Positions 1 to 9,378 are shown, numbered from the stretch's first letter. The stretch: DNA of 64,000 bases from an uncultured Lachnospiraceae bacterium (GCA_949472775.1 CASWVG010000001.1:156013-220012); one strand, 5' to 3'. Notes: generated by a model not told the origin, from the letters alone. Numbers and translations: made by a program.

Positions 1-116
1 ACCAGAATAATCTGATACCCCAGCTCTTTCGCCTTTTTTATGGCGGGAACCTGCAGCGCGCTTGCGCCCAGAATCATCATTTTTTTCTGCTTTTCTTCCA
101 CTTCACTTTTCTCCAT
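1..116 (-). CDS. ATP-grasp family protein, N-terminal fragment (cut by left window edge)
   Basis: Only the first 38 codons lie in the window. After a short charged lead comes MMILGASALQVPAIKKAKEL followed by GYQIILV. This is the first beta-alpha-beta unit of the pre-ATP-grasp fold seen in carbamoyl-phosphate-synthase-like and polysaccharide-cluster ATP-grasp ligases. The start is the ATG at 116-114 with a weak AGG seven bases upstream. The gene follows pseI by about 130 bases on the same strand, so it probably belongs to the pseudaminic acid operon and could modify the sugar or form an amide bond on it. The catalytic ATP-grasp domain is outside the window, so substrate and activity cannot be judged. 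Confidence 0.6.
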   Translation of the reverse strand, partial: MEKSEVEEKQKKMMILGASALQVPAIKKAKELGYQIIL

Positions 117-245
117 CAAAGCACCTGTCTGCCCTAATCAAACACCACAGCCCCGCAGCGCATCGCTCCCAAACCCTTTCTCCTCTGACAGCATAAACCC
201 ATTTGTCGTGGCAGCTCCGCTTTCGGCTTCCCGACCACGCGGCGC

Positions 246-1301
246 CTACTCCACAAACTTCCAGTCCATCGGCGTCCCACGGGAAATATCACAGCGCGCC
301 TTTTTGCCAAGCATCTCTTCATAATACATAGGCGCCATGCCGAAAGCCGGGCGTATGGAACGCAGATTTTCCGGCGTAAAAGCCTCACCCGCTTTCATAT
401 CCTGCGTCACAAACAGGGAACGCCCCTCCTCCCGGCTTCTCTCCTGCTTTTCGGTCAGTTTGTAAGTCACCCTGCCGAGCGCTTTCTCGACAATACGGAT
501 TTCATCCACCATCTTTTTAAACTCCGCAGGCTCCATAGAAAAAGCACCGTCCGGTCCGCCGTCCGCCCGGGAGAGCGTAAAGTGTTTTTCCACCATCCGC
601 GCGCCGAGAGCTACCGAAGCCACCGCTACCGCAGAACCCATGCTGTGATCAGAAAGTCCTGTCATGCAGTCAAAAGTTTCCGCCATATGGGGAATGACTT
701 TGATATTCATATCCTCATATGGCGCTGGATAAGTAGCCGTGCATTTCAGAAGTATAATCTGCTCATTCCCCTCCTCACGACACGTTCTCACCGCCCTGTC
801 AATATCCTCCAGATGCGCGAGTCCCGTCGCCATGATCACAGGCTTCCCCTGTCTTGCGATCTTACGGACAAGAGGAATGTCCCAAATTTCGGGAGATGCA
901 ATCTTATAGGCGGGCATCTGCATCTCTTCCATAAAATCCACCGCCGTGAAATCAAAAGGCGACGAAAAACAGTCCATCCCAAGATCGTTTGCCAGCTTCA
1001 TCAGTTTTGGCTGCCACTCCCATGGCGTGAACGCCTCCTGAAACAGTTCGTAGCAGGTCATACCGTCCCAGATCGTCCCCTGCGTGATCTGAAAGTATTC
1101 GTTATCACAGTCCATCGTAATGGTATCTGCCGTGTAAGTCTGCAGCTTCACCGCATCCGCGCCCGCTTCCTTTGCCGCCCGTATAATTGCTTCCGCCCTG
1201 TCATAGTCCTGCAAGTGATTTGCCGACATCTCCGCCACAATATAGGCAGGCTCGCCTTCGCCGATCAGGCGGCTGCCGATTCTTATTTTATCCTGTCCCA
1301 T
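246..1301 (-). CDS. pseI: Pseudaminic acid synthase PseI (NeuB family)
   Basis: PseI condenses phosphoenolpyruvate with 6-deoxy-AltdiNAc to give pseudaminic acid in the cytoplasm. The N-terminal TIM barrel carries IVAEMSANH near residue 20, KLQTYTADTIT, TPWEW, FSSPFDFTAVDF, GLSDHSMG and EKHFTLSR. A C-terminal SAF/antifreeze-like domain (ARCDISRGTPM) follows. The TPWEW and YTADTIT wording fits the PseI branch better than sialic acid synthase NeuB. Length is 351 residues, normal for the family. The ORF track starts 11 codons earlier, but the ATG at 1301 has GAGAGG five bases upstream, so I use it. It lies 152 bases after pseF and before the ATP-grasp gene. Confidence 0.93.
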   Translation of the reverse strand: MGQDKIRIGSRLIGEGEPAYIVAEMSANHLQDYDRAEAIIRAAKEAGADAVKLQTYTADTITMDCDNEYFQITQGTIWDGMTCYELFQEAFTPWEWQPKLMKLANDLGMDCFSSPFDFTAVDFMEEMQMPAYKIASPEIWDIPLVRKIARQGKPVIMATGLAHLEDIDRAVRTCREEGNEQIILLKCTATYPAPYEDMNIKVIPHMAETFDCMTGLSDHSMGSAVAVASVALGARMVEKHFTLSRADGGPDGAFSMEPAEFKKMVDEIRIVEKALGRVTYKLTEKQERSREEGRSLFVTQDMKAGEAFTPENLRSIRPAFGMAPMYYEEMLGKKARCDISRGTPMDWKFVE

Positions 1302-1453
1302 GTTTCCTCTCTCCCTGCCGATCAGCTTCTGCACATATCGATATCCCTTCCGTTTACTCCCGATCTATTGGCATCTTTGAACAGCTGCGTCCTGCGCATG
1401 GCGCATAATTTCGAATATAAGACGGCTCATTCGTCCGCCGCAATACATTTCTC

Positions 1454-2164
1454 TTACCGCTCAGATTTCTCCCGCATCATTCGGAATTTCATCTCCGCCA
1501 GTGCCAGATCGGACGGATTGTCTATGTCCTGCACCTCCGTCTCCGGCACAATAATGGGCAGATACCCGTCCGGCAGATCACCCTTGCAGGCAAGATACTT
1601 CTTTACATGATAACAATAAAACTGTCCGCTGTCATGGTATACAGGCTCCAGATCCTGCGACCGTTTCATGGCGTTCTCCGGATAACAGTACACAAGCTTT
1701 CCGTCCCGGATCGCCATGCCCCGCTGCGGCGGAAACGAATAGCGGACCACAGGCATCACCCCCGACGCATCCTTCTCCACCAGAAGCCCCATTGCCTCCT
1801 GCAGTTTCTGCGCCGTCACAAAGGGCGCGGTCGGATAAATACATGCCATATAATCGAACGTCTCGCCCTGCTCCTCATACGTCCGAAGCACCTCCATTAG
1901 CACATCATCCGTGGTGGCAAAGTCACCCGACGTCTCCGCGCTTCTCATAAAAGGAACCGCCGCGCCCGCGTCCCGTGCAATCCGCGCAATCTCCTCATCA
2001 TCTGTGGAGACCATGACCTCACGGAATATGCCGGACTGAAGCGCCGCCTCAATGCCGTAGATTAACATCGGCTTTCCCATAAACTCTTTGATATTCTTCC
2101 CCGGAATCCGTTTACTGCCACCCCGTGCGGTGATGATTGCCACCGCATTTAACCCTGCTCCCAT
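1454..2164 (-). CDS. pseF: Pseudaminic acid cytidylyltransferase PseF
   Basis: PseF activates pseudaminic acid with CTP to CMP-pseudaminate, the donor for glycosyl transfer. The nucleotide-binding signature ITARGGSKRIPGKNIKEF is near the N-terminus, with VSTDDEEIA, VPFMRSAET and the late PVYHDSGQFYCY motif. These are typical of the NeuA/PseF cytidylyltransferases, and the direct PseI neighbour points to PseF. Length is 236 residues, as expected. It is the first gene after the promoter at 2346-2374, with a leader of about 175 bases. KDO- or legionaminate-type cytidylyltransferase is a less likely alternative. Confidence 0.9.
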   Translation of the reverse strand: MGAGLNAVAIITARGGSKRIPGKNIKEFMGKPMLIYGIEAALQSGIFREVMVSTDDEEIARIARDAGAAVPFMRSAETSGDFATTDDVLMEVLRTYEEQGETFDYMACIYPTAPFVTAQKLQEAMGLLVEKDASGVMPVVRYSFPPQRGMAIRDGKLVYCYPENAMKRSQDLEPVYHDSGQFYCYHVKKYLACKGDLPDGYLPIIVPETEVQDIDNPSDLALAEMKFRMMREKSER

Positions 2165-2345
2165 TCTGTTCTCGCTTTCCTACGTCTATTTCCAGTACAA
2201 TAAAAGTCTCTTCTTACAATAATCCCCCGCAAATGCATGTTCCAGTTTCTGCCGCATCTTCTGTTGTCTGTGTAATAGAAAAATCCGACAGAAACTGTCT
2301 TGAACGTGCAGAATGCACCTCTGTTAGAATTTCTCTGATGGATTT

Positions 2346-2374
2346 ATTGTATAGAATTACTTGGTAAATGTCAA
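2346..2374 (-). promoter_or_regulatory. Sigma-70/SigA promoter for pseF-pseI-ATP-grasp
   Basis: On the minus strand TTGACA (2374-2369) is followed after exactly 17 bases by TACAAT (2351-2346). This is a near-consensus SigA promoter in the only sizeable gap of the pseudaminic acid cluster. It would start transcription near 2339, just downstream of the upstream operon ending at 2406, and gives pseF a leader of about 175 bases. I see no terminator between 2375 and 2405, so read-through from the upstream operon may add to it. Confidence 0.8.
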
Positions 2375-2405
2375 TGGAACTTATGAACGGAATAACGTTT
2401 CGAAG

Positions 2406-4565
2406 TTACAATCCCATAATCTCCTCCGCGATCCGTTCCGCCCCTTTACCATCCGTCACCTGCCCAAGGTTTTCCTTCATGCGCTCCCGAAGCATGGCGT
2501 CCGACACCAGCCTTTTTAGCCCCTCGCAGATCTTTTCAATGCAGGCATCCCTGTCCTGCGCAATGTCCCCGGCAAAGAGCATCCGCTCCCCGGCTTCAAA
2601 AAACTCCCTGTCGTAGCGCTGATTATCAGCCGACTGGAAAAATACCGTGGGAACCTGCATGGCACAAAGCTCAAACAGCATGGTACCCGCCGCGGAAACC
2701 GCTGCGTCACAGTCCGCCATCAGTCCTGCCATATCAAAGCAGGGGCGGTATACTCTCACATTTTCGTGAGTACTGGCAAACGCTTCAATGGCATCGCCCT
2801 GCGGATGATATGCACCCACCACCGCATGAAACTCAATCTGGTTCAGTTCTTCTATTTGCGCGGCACGCTGTAAAACACCAAGAACGGCATTATGCGCATC
2901 CCCACCGCCGCTTGACAGCAGTACGGAAAATCCTTTCTTTTTACTTTGCGCATCCCTGATCTGCTTGACGCCAAATTCTTCCCGCAAGGGCACATAATCG
3001 GTTCCCAGAAGCAGCCTTGTCTCACCGCCGTAAGTTTCCCGGTAGGGAAAGCGGATATGATAGGCATTATAATTGATCAGCCCGTCTACCGGAAATACAT
3101 GCTCAAAACAATCGTCAATACAAGCCAGTTTCACAAATGGACGAAGCTCCTCAAAATAAGCAGGTACCGCCTGATAAGAATCCACCAGAAGCGTTTTTAC
3201 TCCCGCCAGTTTCAGGATTTCCCGCAGCACCGGCAGTTCCTCTTCCATGTGGTTCCACTGCGTATGCAGACAGACATGATCCATCCCCGCACGGAAAAGT
3301 ATATCCTCCGCCTGCTCGTCAGCCGTGATAAACAGCACCTGCCCGCCCAGCTTTTTAATCTGCTCCGCTATGGTAATGCAGCGCATCATGTGCCCCATGG
3401 CCACCGTTTCGTTGGCGTCCACGCGGATGCCGACTACGGGCTGTCTCTCGTACAGGGCAAGCACTTCCGCAATCTGCTCCATCTCACAGGCCCCGTATCG
3501 CTGGTCGATGGGCAGCGCCAGCAGATGCCCGAAGATATATGTCTCATCCCCTTCCAGGAACTCCTTATTCTCTTCTCCTACCGGCCAGAGCACCGGCGCG
3601 TATATCCCATGTCTGGCCAGAAATCTCTGTAAACCGTCCCGCTCCTTCACATATACCGGCAGATAGAGTGGCGCCTGCTCCTCCTTTAACAGCATGGGCC
3701 AAAGCCTTTTCATGCCGCTTATATGGTCATACAGAATATGATAATTTTCCGTCCTTTTCCGGCGTGCATCCTCCTCGTCCACTCTGGAAAGAATATCCAC
3801 AGATATACGAGAAATGCGCCGCACCCCACGATAGCAGTCAAGATCACGTTCCAAAAAGCGGTTTCTTTTCAGATACTCCGCCTTTCTCGGCAGCCACCCC
3901 GCCGTCAGCGCACCCCCGGTCCTTCTCTCTTTTTCCCGCAGATACTCCCATTTCTGGACAAGCGGCACCAGCCGTTCTCTTGCATACGTCTCTCCAGACT
4001 CCAACACATCTTCCGCCAGAGGAAAATCAGATGCCACAAATCCGCCGTCGGGAACCGCATACCATTTCCGCAGACTTCCCACCACAAAATCCGCATCCTT
4101 TCCCGCCTCTTCCAGATAGTAGGACTGGGTCACATCCTCCATTACAAGCACCCCTTTTTTTCTGAGGGCAGCAAGCTGTCGGCGAATCCCGGCACAGGTA
4201 TCTGTCCCGTAATACGGATGAATGAAAAGAAGGCCCGGATCATGCTCCAGCGCCAGACGGAAAATCTCCTCCCCGGCCGTCTCCAGATCCCTGTCTACGG
4301 AGTAAAAAATAAGTTCCCATCCCTGATGACGGAAGGGCAGAAAAACACAGTCGCACATATAGGCCGGCATTAAGCAGCGTTTCGTTATATCCGGCTTTTC
4401 CCGCTCCAGACTTATCAGGGCAAGCTCAATCGCCTCCCTGCCGGAAGCTGTAAAACAGCATTGCTTTTTCCCATACTTATCCACCTGTCCAAGATGGAGA
4501 GTATCTGTGATTTCACCGTTTCTTATAGTAACGGGATTGATTTCAAAAACACTTCCGATTTCCAT
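2406..4565 (-). CDS. pseG: Fusion: DegT-type PLP aminotransferase-like domain + PseG UDP-sugar hydrolase
   Basis: The C-terminal part (about 377-719) is PseG, which removes UDP from UDP-2,4-diacetamido-2,4,6-trideoxy-beta-L-altrose. It has IRVDANETVAMGHMMRC, whose His392 matches the catalytic GHxxRC histidine of PseG, then LSSGGGDAHN and SAAGTMLFELCA (GT-B fold donor site). Residues 1 to about 370 resemble a DegT/DnrJ/EryC1 aminotransferase: TASGREAIELAL for the PLP phosphate, MEDVTQSYY with the ring-nitrogen aspartate, and a candidate Schiff-base lysine in GSLRKWYAVPDGG. PseG is normally a single-domain protein of about 270-340 residues, so this is a real fusion in one frame. The start has GGAGG seven bases upstream. 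A dedicated PseC lies at 8019, so the N-terminal half is not needed for that step and its substrate is unknown. Confidence 0.88.
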   Translation of the reverse strand: MEIGSVFEINPVTIRNGEITDTLHLGQVDKYGKKQCCFTASGREAIELALISLEREKPDITKRCLMPAYMCDCVFLPFRHQGWELIFYSVDRDLETAGEEIFRLALEHDPGLLFIHPYYGTDTCAGIRRQLAALRKKGVLVMEDVTQSYYLEEAGKDADFVVGSLRKWYAVPDGGFVASDFPLAEDVLESGETYARERLVPLVQKWEYLREKERRTGGALTAGWLPRKAEYLKRNRFLERDLDCYRGVRRISRISVDILSRVDEEDARRKRTENYHILYDHISGMKRLWPMLLKEEQAPLYLPVYVKERDGLQRFLARHGIYAPVLWPVGEENKEFLEGDETYIFGHLLALPIDQRYGACEMEQIAEVLALYERQPVVGIRVDANETVAMGHMMRCITIAEQIKKLGGQVLFITADEQAEDILFRAGMDHVCLHTQWNHMEEELPVLREILKLAGVKTLLVDSYQAVPAYFEELRPFVKLACIDDCFEHVFPVDGLINYNAYHIRFPYRETYGGETRLLLGTDYVPLREEFGVKQIRDAQSKKKGFSVLLSSGGGDAHNAVLGVLQRAAQIEELNQIEFHAVVGAYHPQGDAIEAFASTHENVRVYRPCFDMAGLMADCDAAVSAAGTMLFELCAMQVPTVFFQSADNQRYDREFFEAGERMLFAGDIAQDRDACIEKICEGLKRLVSDAMLRERMKENLGQVTDGKGAERIAEEIMGL

Positions 4566-4597
4566 AGGCAGTCCTCCATACGATAATCAATTCTCCC

Positions 4598-5632
4598 TTA
4601 CCGTTTTCTCTCATGTTTTTTCCTGAAGTTCCGGTACGTCCACAACAGTTTATAGTACACCATGAACACCAATGTCGATTTCATCTGCATGCGGATCAGC
4701 TTTTTCTCCTCCGCATGGGTCCGTTCAATATAATAGGGATTATTCTGAAAATCCGGAAAGCGGCATCGCATTTCCTCTCCAAGCTTCTTCACAAACCGGT
4801 ATTTTGTCCGTTTCACACCCGCCATATAGGTAAACAACGTGTTCACATAGAAGAGCAGGGTGAAACTGTACTCCAGTTCCTCCCGGTATTTATCCAGGAA
4901 ATCATGCCGCTCGGCCTCCTTTAACATCAGCCTGCCGGCCTCACACCGGTCCTCACAGCGTTTCTCCGAAATGGTATGCACAGTGGAGGAATCATGCTGA
5001 TAATAATAATACAGCGGCTCCTCAATGTACTCGAAATGATCTGCCAGCACGAGATACGAATTTCCCAGCGCATTGTCCTCATAAAAGATATGCTCGGGAA
5101 ACCAGAGCTCATGTTCCATAATCATGGAGCGGCGGAATATCTTTACCACCAGACTGCCCCCGTCCAGAATCAGACTCCGCCTCTTTCCGTCGTCCAGAAC
5201 GCCCGTCTGGCTGCTCTTGTTATTGTGCACCACTTGTCCCACTTTCATGGAATGCTCAGACGTCATATTATAGTCGCATCCCGCCAGATCGGCTCCTGTA
5301 CTTTCCGCCCTTTCAATCAGACGCGCGTACATGTCGGGCGTAATCCAGTCATCGCTGTCAATAAATCCGATCCACTCTCCCTGCGCGATTTTCAATCCCG
5401 CGTTCTTCGCGCCTCCCTGATGCCTGTTTTCTTCCAGATGCAGTGCACGGAATTTTTTCGGAAAGCGTTTCTCGTAACTTTTCAGTATCTCCCAGGAATC
5501 ATCGGTGGAACAGTCGTCCACTGCAATGATCTCGTAGTCCGCCACGGTCTGTGCCACAAGCGAGTCCAGACAATATTCCAGTTTTTTCTCCGCTGCCATA
5601 TTATAGACCGGCACAATAATACTAAGTTTCAT
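4598..5632 (-). CDS. Family 2 glycosyltransferase
   Basis: A cytoplasmic GT-A fold enzyme of 344 residues. It opens with LSIIVPVYN, then VDDCSTDDSWEIL for nucleotide-sugar binding and the metal-binding DxD region GFIDSDDWIT near residue 95. The C-terminal 120 residues are basic and helical and may touch the membrane. The start overlaps the end of the upstream membrane-protein gene by 11 bases, so the two are probably translationally coupled. Being inside the pseudaminic acid operon makes it a candidate for transferring pseudaminic acid or a neighbouring sugar, but CMP-sugar transferases are usually not GT2, so the donor is open. Confidence 0.85.
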   Translation of the reverse strand: MKLSIIVPVYNMAAEKKLEYCLDSLVAQTVADYEIIAVDDCSTDDSWEILKSYEKRFPKKFRALHLEENRHQGGAKNAGLKIAQGEWIGFIDSDDWITPDMYARLIERAESTGADLAGCDYNMTSEHSMKVGQVVHNNKSSQTGVLDDGKRRSLILDGGSLVVKIFRRSMIMEHELWFPEHIFYEDNALGNSYLVLADHFEYIEEPLYYYYQHDSSTVHTISEKRCEDRCEAGRLMLKEAERHDFLDKYREELEYSFTLLFYVNTLFTYMAGVKRTKYRFVKKLGEEMRCRFPDFQNNPYYIERTHAEEKKLIRMQMKSTLVFMVYYKLLWTYRNFRKKHERKR

Positions 5633-7985
5633 CTGATTCTGTCAGCTCCTCCCCGAGTAGCAGTTCAGCCTTCCTCTGCTCTGCTCTGTTACTGATTCTG
5701 CCCCGGTATAAGCAATAAAGTATCGCCAGTGCGGACACCACATCCGCAATCACAAATGCCGGTACCGGCCCATAGCGCACATAGATCCGATGCTCCGCGC
5801 CGTCCCCGTTTACAAAAAAGCGCATCCGCCCCCCTTCTCCCTGCTCTATCGTCACAGGCTTTCCCTGCTCATCCGCCGCCCGGTAACCGAGATAATTCTG
5901 CAGGGGCAGCTCAATATAAGCCGTGGAAGAGTCCGCAGTATAGGACACCACCGCCCGCGTTCCCTCCTTTTTAAAGTCGCGCACGGACACAGATCCCATA
6001 TCTGACGTAACCACATTTCTGGTCAGCTTATCCTCTGTCGCCCCTGACAGCCGCCATTCGTGCGGATAGAACAGTCCCACACCAACGCCCAGCTTCGTCT
6101 CATGTCCTTTGGAAGCCACCGACTCCGCATTCTTATACGGCACATGATTATTGTCGGCAGGCACCGATACGATCACTAAAAGATTGAGACTGACTAACAT
6201 TGCGAAAATGATATTCCGGTAAGGCTTTAACACCTCTGAGCGCTCAAGTCCAGCCGCTCCTGCAAAGAGCAGGCAGGCGGACGCAGGTCCCAGAAACCGC
6301 CAGGGAAATTGCAGTATCGTTGCTATGTTTCTGAAAAGATCATTTGCCATGAGCGCCCTGCTCGGGAAATAACCCGTGGACAGAAAGACAAACACGCTTC
6401 CAAGAACCAGCATGTACAGCATAAAACCGTCGGATGCATTCACCCGCCCACGCCTTTCACATAAAAGATATACAATTCCAATTCCCAGACAGCCCAGAAG
6501 CGCAAGCCCCAGTGAAAAATACTGCTTATTATAAAGACTTAACGTCTGCGTCATATTAGAAAGATTAATCGACTGTTCAAAATAGCCGCTCCACCGCAGA
6601 ACTTCCTTTTCCATATTCTCCATAAAATAGTAATACAGGAATGGAACAACATACCACGCATTCAACAGCATGGTAAGGCCTGCAGCCTTTAAAACTTCCA
6701 TGTAGCGTCTTTCGCGCACAATGCGCACGCAGTATAGAAGCACAGTAATGACACAGACCGCCGCCACATAAGCCACGCTCAGAATATGACTCTGCAGCGC
6801 GCCGGTAAACCCGATCACGAGGTAATGCCATTTTTTCCGGTCACCCATGACGATATGATAAAGCCCCGCAATAACTAACGGCCAGAAAACAAGGGCAAGT
6901 GTCTCCCCCAGATCTCCTCTGGAGAGAATATTGGTAAAACGGTATGGCATCAGCGTATAGAGCACTACTGAAAGAATAACGCTTCGTCTGGATTTCACCA
7001 TGGATTTTACCGCCACATAGGCGCAGGCTGCCGAACCCAGATTGGACAGAAATACCAAAACCTTGTAAGAAAAAGCCAGAGACACCCTGCATATCCTCAG
7101 AAATGCGCCTATATATAAAAACAGATACGGGTACATGGCATTCATATAACCGTTATTTTGCAGTCCATCCGGCAGAATATTGACAGGAATCACCTGCCCA
7201 TCCAGAATGCCGTCCTTAAGTCCTTCCAGTCTGGCCAGATGATAGCACAGATCATCTGCATTGTAGAGATAAGTCTGCATCAGTGGCGTAGTGGCAAGAA
7301 ACGCCACCCCTAAAATCACGGCACAGTCCACCAGTTTTTCCTGCGACAGCTTTCTGCCACTTCTCACATACAGCCAGGCTGCAAGATGCAGCAACAGAAA
7401 AACAACAATCAGGAAATACGTATCGGTATAAAAGAGCGTATCCGGCGCGAGGGACATCTTCCTGATCGTAAGCGTCCCTTCCCCGCAATAATTAATGCGA
7501 AGCTGCAGCGCTTTCGCGTCTTTGGAAATAGTAAAATCTGCTGTCAGCTCCTTCTCCGATGCATTGATCGGCCATGCCGCAATCTTATCGCCCTGCTCCC
7601 AGAGCTCCAGCACATTGCCCTCCTGCTCCGTGCTGTAAAGCAATGTTGCCCTATAACTGCCCTTGTTTAAAACGTAGGATGGTGTGCTTGCCACCGAGCT
7701 GTATCCGGCCAGAATATCTCCCAGCGTCCTCATATCCTCTGAATCAATTAATCCCGCTGCCTTTTTAATTACCAGTGCATTCTCTGTATTAATCAGACCC
7801 ATGGAATGCTGCAGCTCGATACCGTCATAGACAATTGGCTGCCTTCCTTCATCCCCCGCCCATACAAGCGCGATGAGCAACGCTGCCAGAGCCGTATATA
7901 TGATTTTTATCTTTAAGGATATTCCTTCTGTCATGTCCGTCTCAGTTCCTTTGATCTTCTGTGAGGATTTCCTGTCAGCGCCCAT
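5622..7985 (-). CDS. Large polytopic membrane protein, GT-C glycosyltransferase-like
   Basis: A 787-residue protein. It has one N-terminal membrane segment (about 27-45), an extracytoplasmic beta-rich domain to about residue 190, then some ten hydrophobic segments. The first long external loop holds YNADDLCYHLARLEGLKDG, where the paired acidic residues sit as in lipid-linked-sugar GT-C enzymes. A final outside domain (about 610-755) precedes one last membrane segment. Similar proteins of the YfhO-like/6-pyruvoyl-tetrahydropterin-synthase-related type occur in Firmicute surface-glycan loci and are thought to transfer sugars from polyprenyl-phosphate donors outside the cell. That role is inferred. 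A second possible start is the ATG at 7934. Confidence 0.7.
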   Translation of the reverse strand: MGADRKSSQKIKGTETDMTEGISLKIKIIYTALAALLIALVWAGDEGRQPIVYDGIELQHSMGLINTENALVIKKAAGLIDSEDMRTLGDILAGYSSVASTPSYVLNKGSYRATLLYSTEQEGNVLELWEQGDKIAAWPINASEKELTADFTISKDAKALQLRINYCGEGTLTIRKMSLAPDTLFYTDTYFLIVVFLLLHLAAWLYVRSGRKLSQEKLVDCAVILGVAFLATTPLMQTYLYNADDLCYHLARLEGLKDGILDGQVIPVNILPDGLQNNGYMNAMYPYLFLYIGAFLRICRVSLAFSYKVLVFLSNLGSAACAYVAVKSMVKSRRSVILSVVLYTLMPYRFTNILSRGDLGETLALVFWPLVIAGLYHIVMGDRKKWHYLVIGFTGALQSHILSVAYVAAVCVITVLLYCVRIVRERRYMEVLKAAGLTMLLNAWYVVPFLYYYFMENMEKEVLRWSGYFEQSINLSNMTQTLSLYNKQYFSLGLALLGCLGIGIVYLLCERRGRVNASDGFMLYMLVLGSVFVFLSTGYFPSRALMANDLFRNIATILQFPWRFLGPASACLLFAGAAGLERSEVLKPYRNIIFAMLVSLNLLVIVSVPADNNHVPYKNAESVASKGHETKLGVGVGLFYPHEWRLSGATEDKLTRNVVTSDMGSVSVRDFKKEGTRAVVSYTADSSTAYIELPLQNYLGYRAADEQGKPVTIEQGEGGRMRFFVNGDGAEHRIYVRYGPVPAFVIADVVSALAILYCLYRGRISNRAEQRKAELLLGEELTESDET

Positions 7986-8018
7986 ACCAGAAAATTCTCC
8001 GTCCTGGCTGCCAATCCT

Positions 8019-9221
8019 TTACACGTCCTCCTTCGCATAATAGACCGCAATTTTCTTCACCGCCCTGATCACACTCTCCACGTCCTCATCGCTCATGGCA
8101 TAGTAGAGCGGCAGGGAAATGATTTCCTCATAAAGTTTTTCCGCGTTGGGGCACAGTCCCCGCTTATAGCCTAGTTTCTCATAGTAAGGAAAATAGTAGG
8201 TCGGTATGTAATGCACATTACAGCATACATTTTCCGCCGCCAGTGCCTCAAAAAATTGTTTCCTGTCAATCCTCAATCTTTCCGGCACGATGCGCAGAAT
8301 ATACAGATGTCGTGTCGTATCCGACTCCGGAATCTCACGCTGGATAAAAAGCGCCGGCATCCCGGAGAATGCCTCATCGTATCGCTTCACGATCTCTTTT
8401 CTGCGGCTGCTGAACATGGGCAGCTTATTAAGCTGGCTTATAATCAGCGCCGCCTGCATGTCCGTCATACGGTAGTTATAGCCGAGTGCAATCTGCTCAT
8501 AATACCAGGGACCGTCCGGCTCATGTTCCATAAGGCCTTCATCCCTCGTAATGCCATGGGTACGGTATAGAAGCAGTTTTTGATAGAGCGTATCGTCGTT
8601 TGTCAAAACCGCGCCGCCCTCGCCGCCCGTCACGGTTTTAACGGGATGAAAACTGAACGTAGTCATATCGGAAAGGGAACCGTTGGGCTGTCCCTTATAT
8701 TTCGTGCCGATCACATGGGCGCCGTCCTCGATCAGAACCAGCCCTTGTTTTTTACAGATCTCTCTCAGCGAATCAAGAGCCACAGACTGACCTGTATAGT
8801 CAACCGCAACAACCGCTTTTGTGGCAGGTGTGATGGCCGCTTCCACCTTCCCCGGATCAATATTGTAAGTTTCGGGATCAATATCCACAAAGACAGGTCT
8901 TGCCCCACAGTAGAGCGCACAGTTTGCCGAGGCCGCAAAAGTGATGGGTGTGGTGATGACCTCGTCCCCCTCTTTCACACCTGCTGCCATTGCCGCCATG
9001 TGCAGTGCCGCCGTGCCGTTGGCACAGACCACCGCATGCTTCGCTCCCGTCAGCGCGCAGAGCTTTTTTTCCAGTTCTCCAATCTTCGGTCCGCACGTCA
9101 GACAATCGCTTTTCATGACCTCCACCACAGCCTGAATATCCGCCTCATCTATATACTGATGCCCGTAATAAATGGGCGTCTCCCTTGCGGGCTTCCCACC
9201 CTCGATCGCCGGTTTTTCCAT
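8019..9221 (-). CDS. pseC: UDP-4-amino-4,6-dideoxy-N-acetyl-beta-L-altrosamine transaminase PseC
   Basis: PseC adds the C4 amino group to the keto sugar made by PseB, using glutamate and PLP. DegT/DnrJ/EryC1 family, 400 residues. Visible are ANGTAALHMA for phosphate binding, LIEDGAHVIG with the pyridine-nitrogen aspartate, and Lys195 in SFHPVKTVTGGEGG for the Schiff base. The C-terminal substrate region has NVHYIPTYYFPYYEKLGY, typical of PseC. The ORF track extends 46 codons further, but the ATG at 9221 has GGAGGAG six bases upstream and starts the conserved domain (MEKPAIEGGKP), so I use it. It follows pseB, completing the first two steps. Confidence 0.93.
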   Translation of the reverse strand: MEKPAIEGGKPARETPIYYGHQYIDEADIQAVVEVMKSDCLTCGPKIGELEKKLCALTGAKHAVVCANGTAALHMAAMAAGVKEGDEVITTPITFAASANCALYCGARPVFVDIDPETYNIDPGKVEAAITPATKAVVAVDYTGQSVALDSLREICKKQGLVLIEDGAHVIGTKYKGQPNGSLSDMTTFSFHPVKTVTGGEGGAVLTNDDTLYQKLLLYRTHGITRDEGLMEHEPDGPWYYEQIALGYNYRMTDMQAALIISQLNKLPMFSSRRKEIVKRYDEAFSGMPALFIQREIPESDTTRHLYILRIVPERLRIDRKQFFEALAAENVCCNVHYIPTYYFPYYEKLGYKRGLCPNAEKLYEEIISLPLYYAMSDEDVESVIRAVKKIAVYYAKEDV

Positions 9222-9378
9222 ATGCTCTCCTCCATAAGCCAAAAATGCCCCTGTTTCAGCGTTCTCCCGCATAAGAAGAAGTTCCTGGCATCGTGTCCAA
9301 TGGCATGATATCTTCAGAACTCCTTCTTCCGCTGAGAAAGGACACGTATTTCCACACATGTCCTTCTAAGTTGTCGTA

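Noticed and set aside
134-388. Minus-strand ORF of 84 residues between pseI and the ATP-grasp gene
   Set aside because: Most of it overlaps the pseI 3' end in another frame; Arg-rich and without a ribosome site.
582-1610. Plus-strand ORF of 342 residues
   Set aside because: It is antisense to pseI and the 3' end of pseF, whose families are certain; the translation is Arg/His-rich with no family motif.
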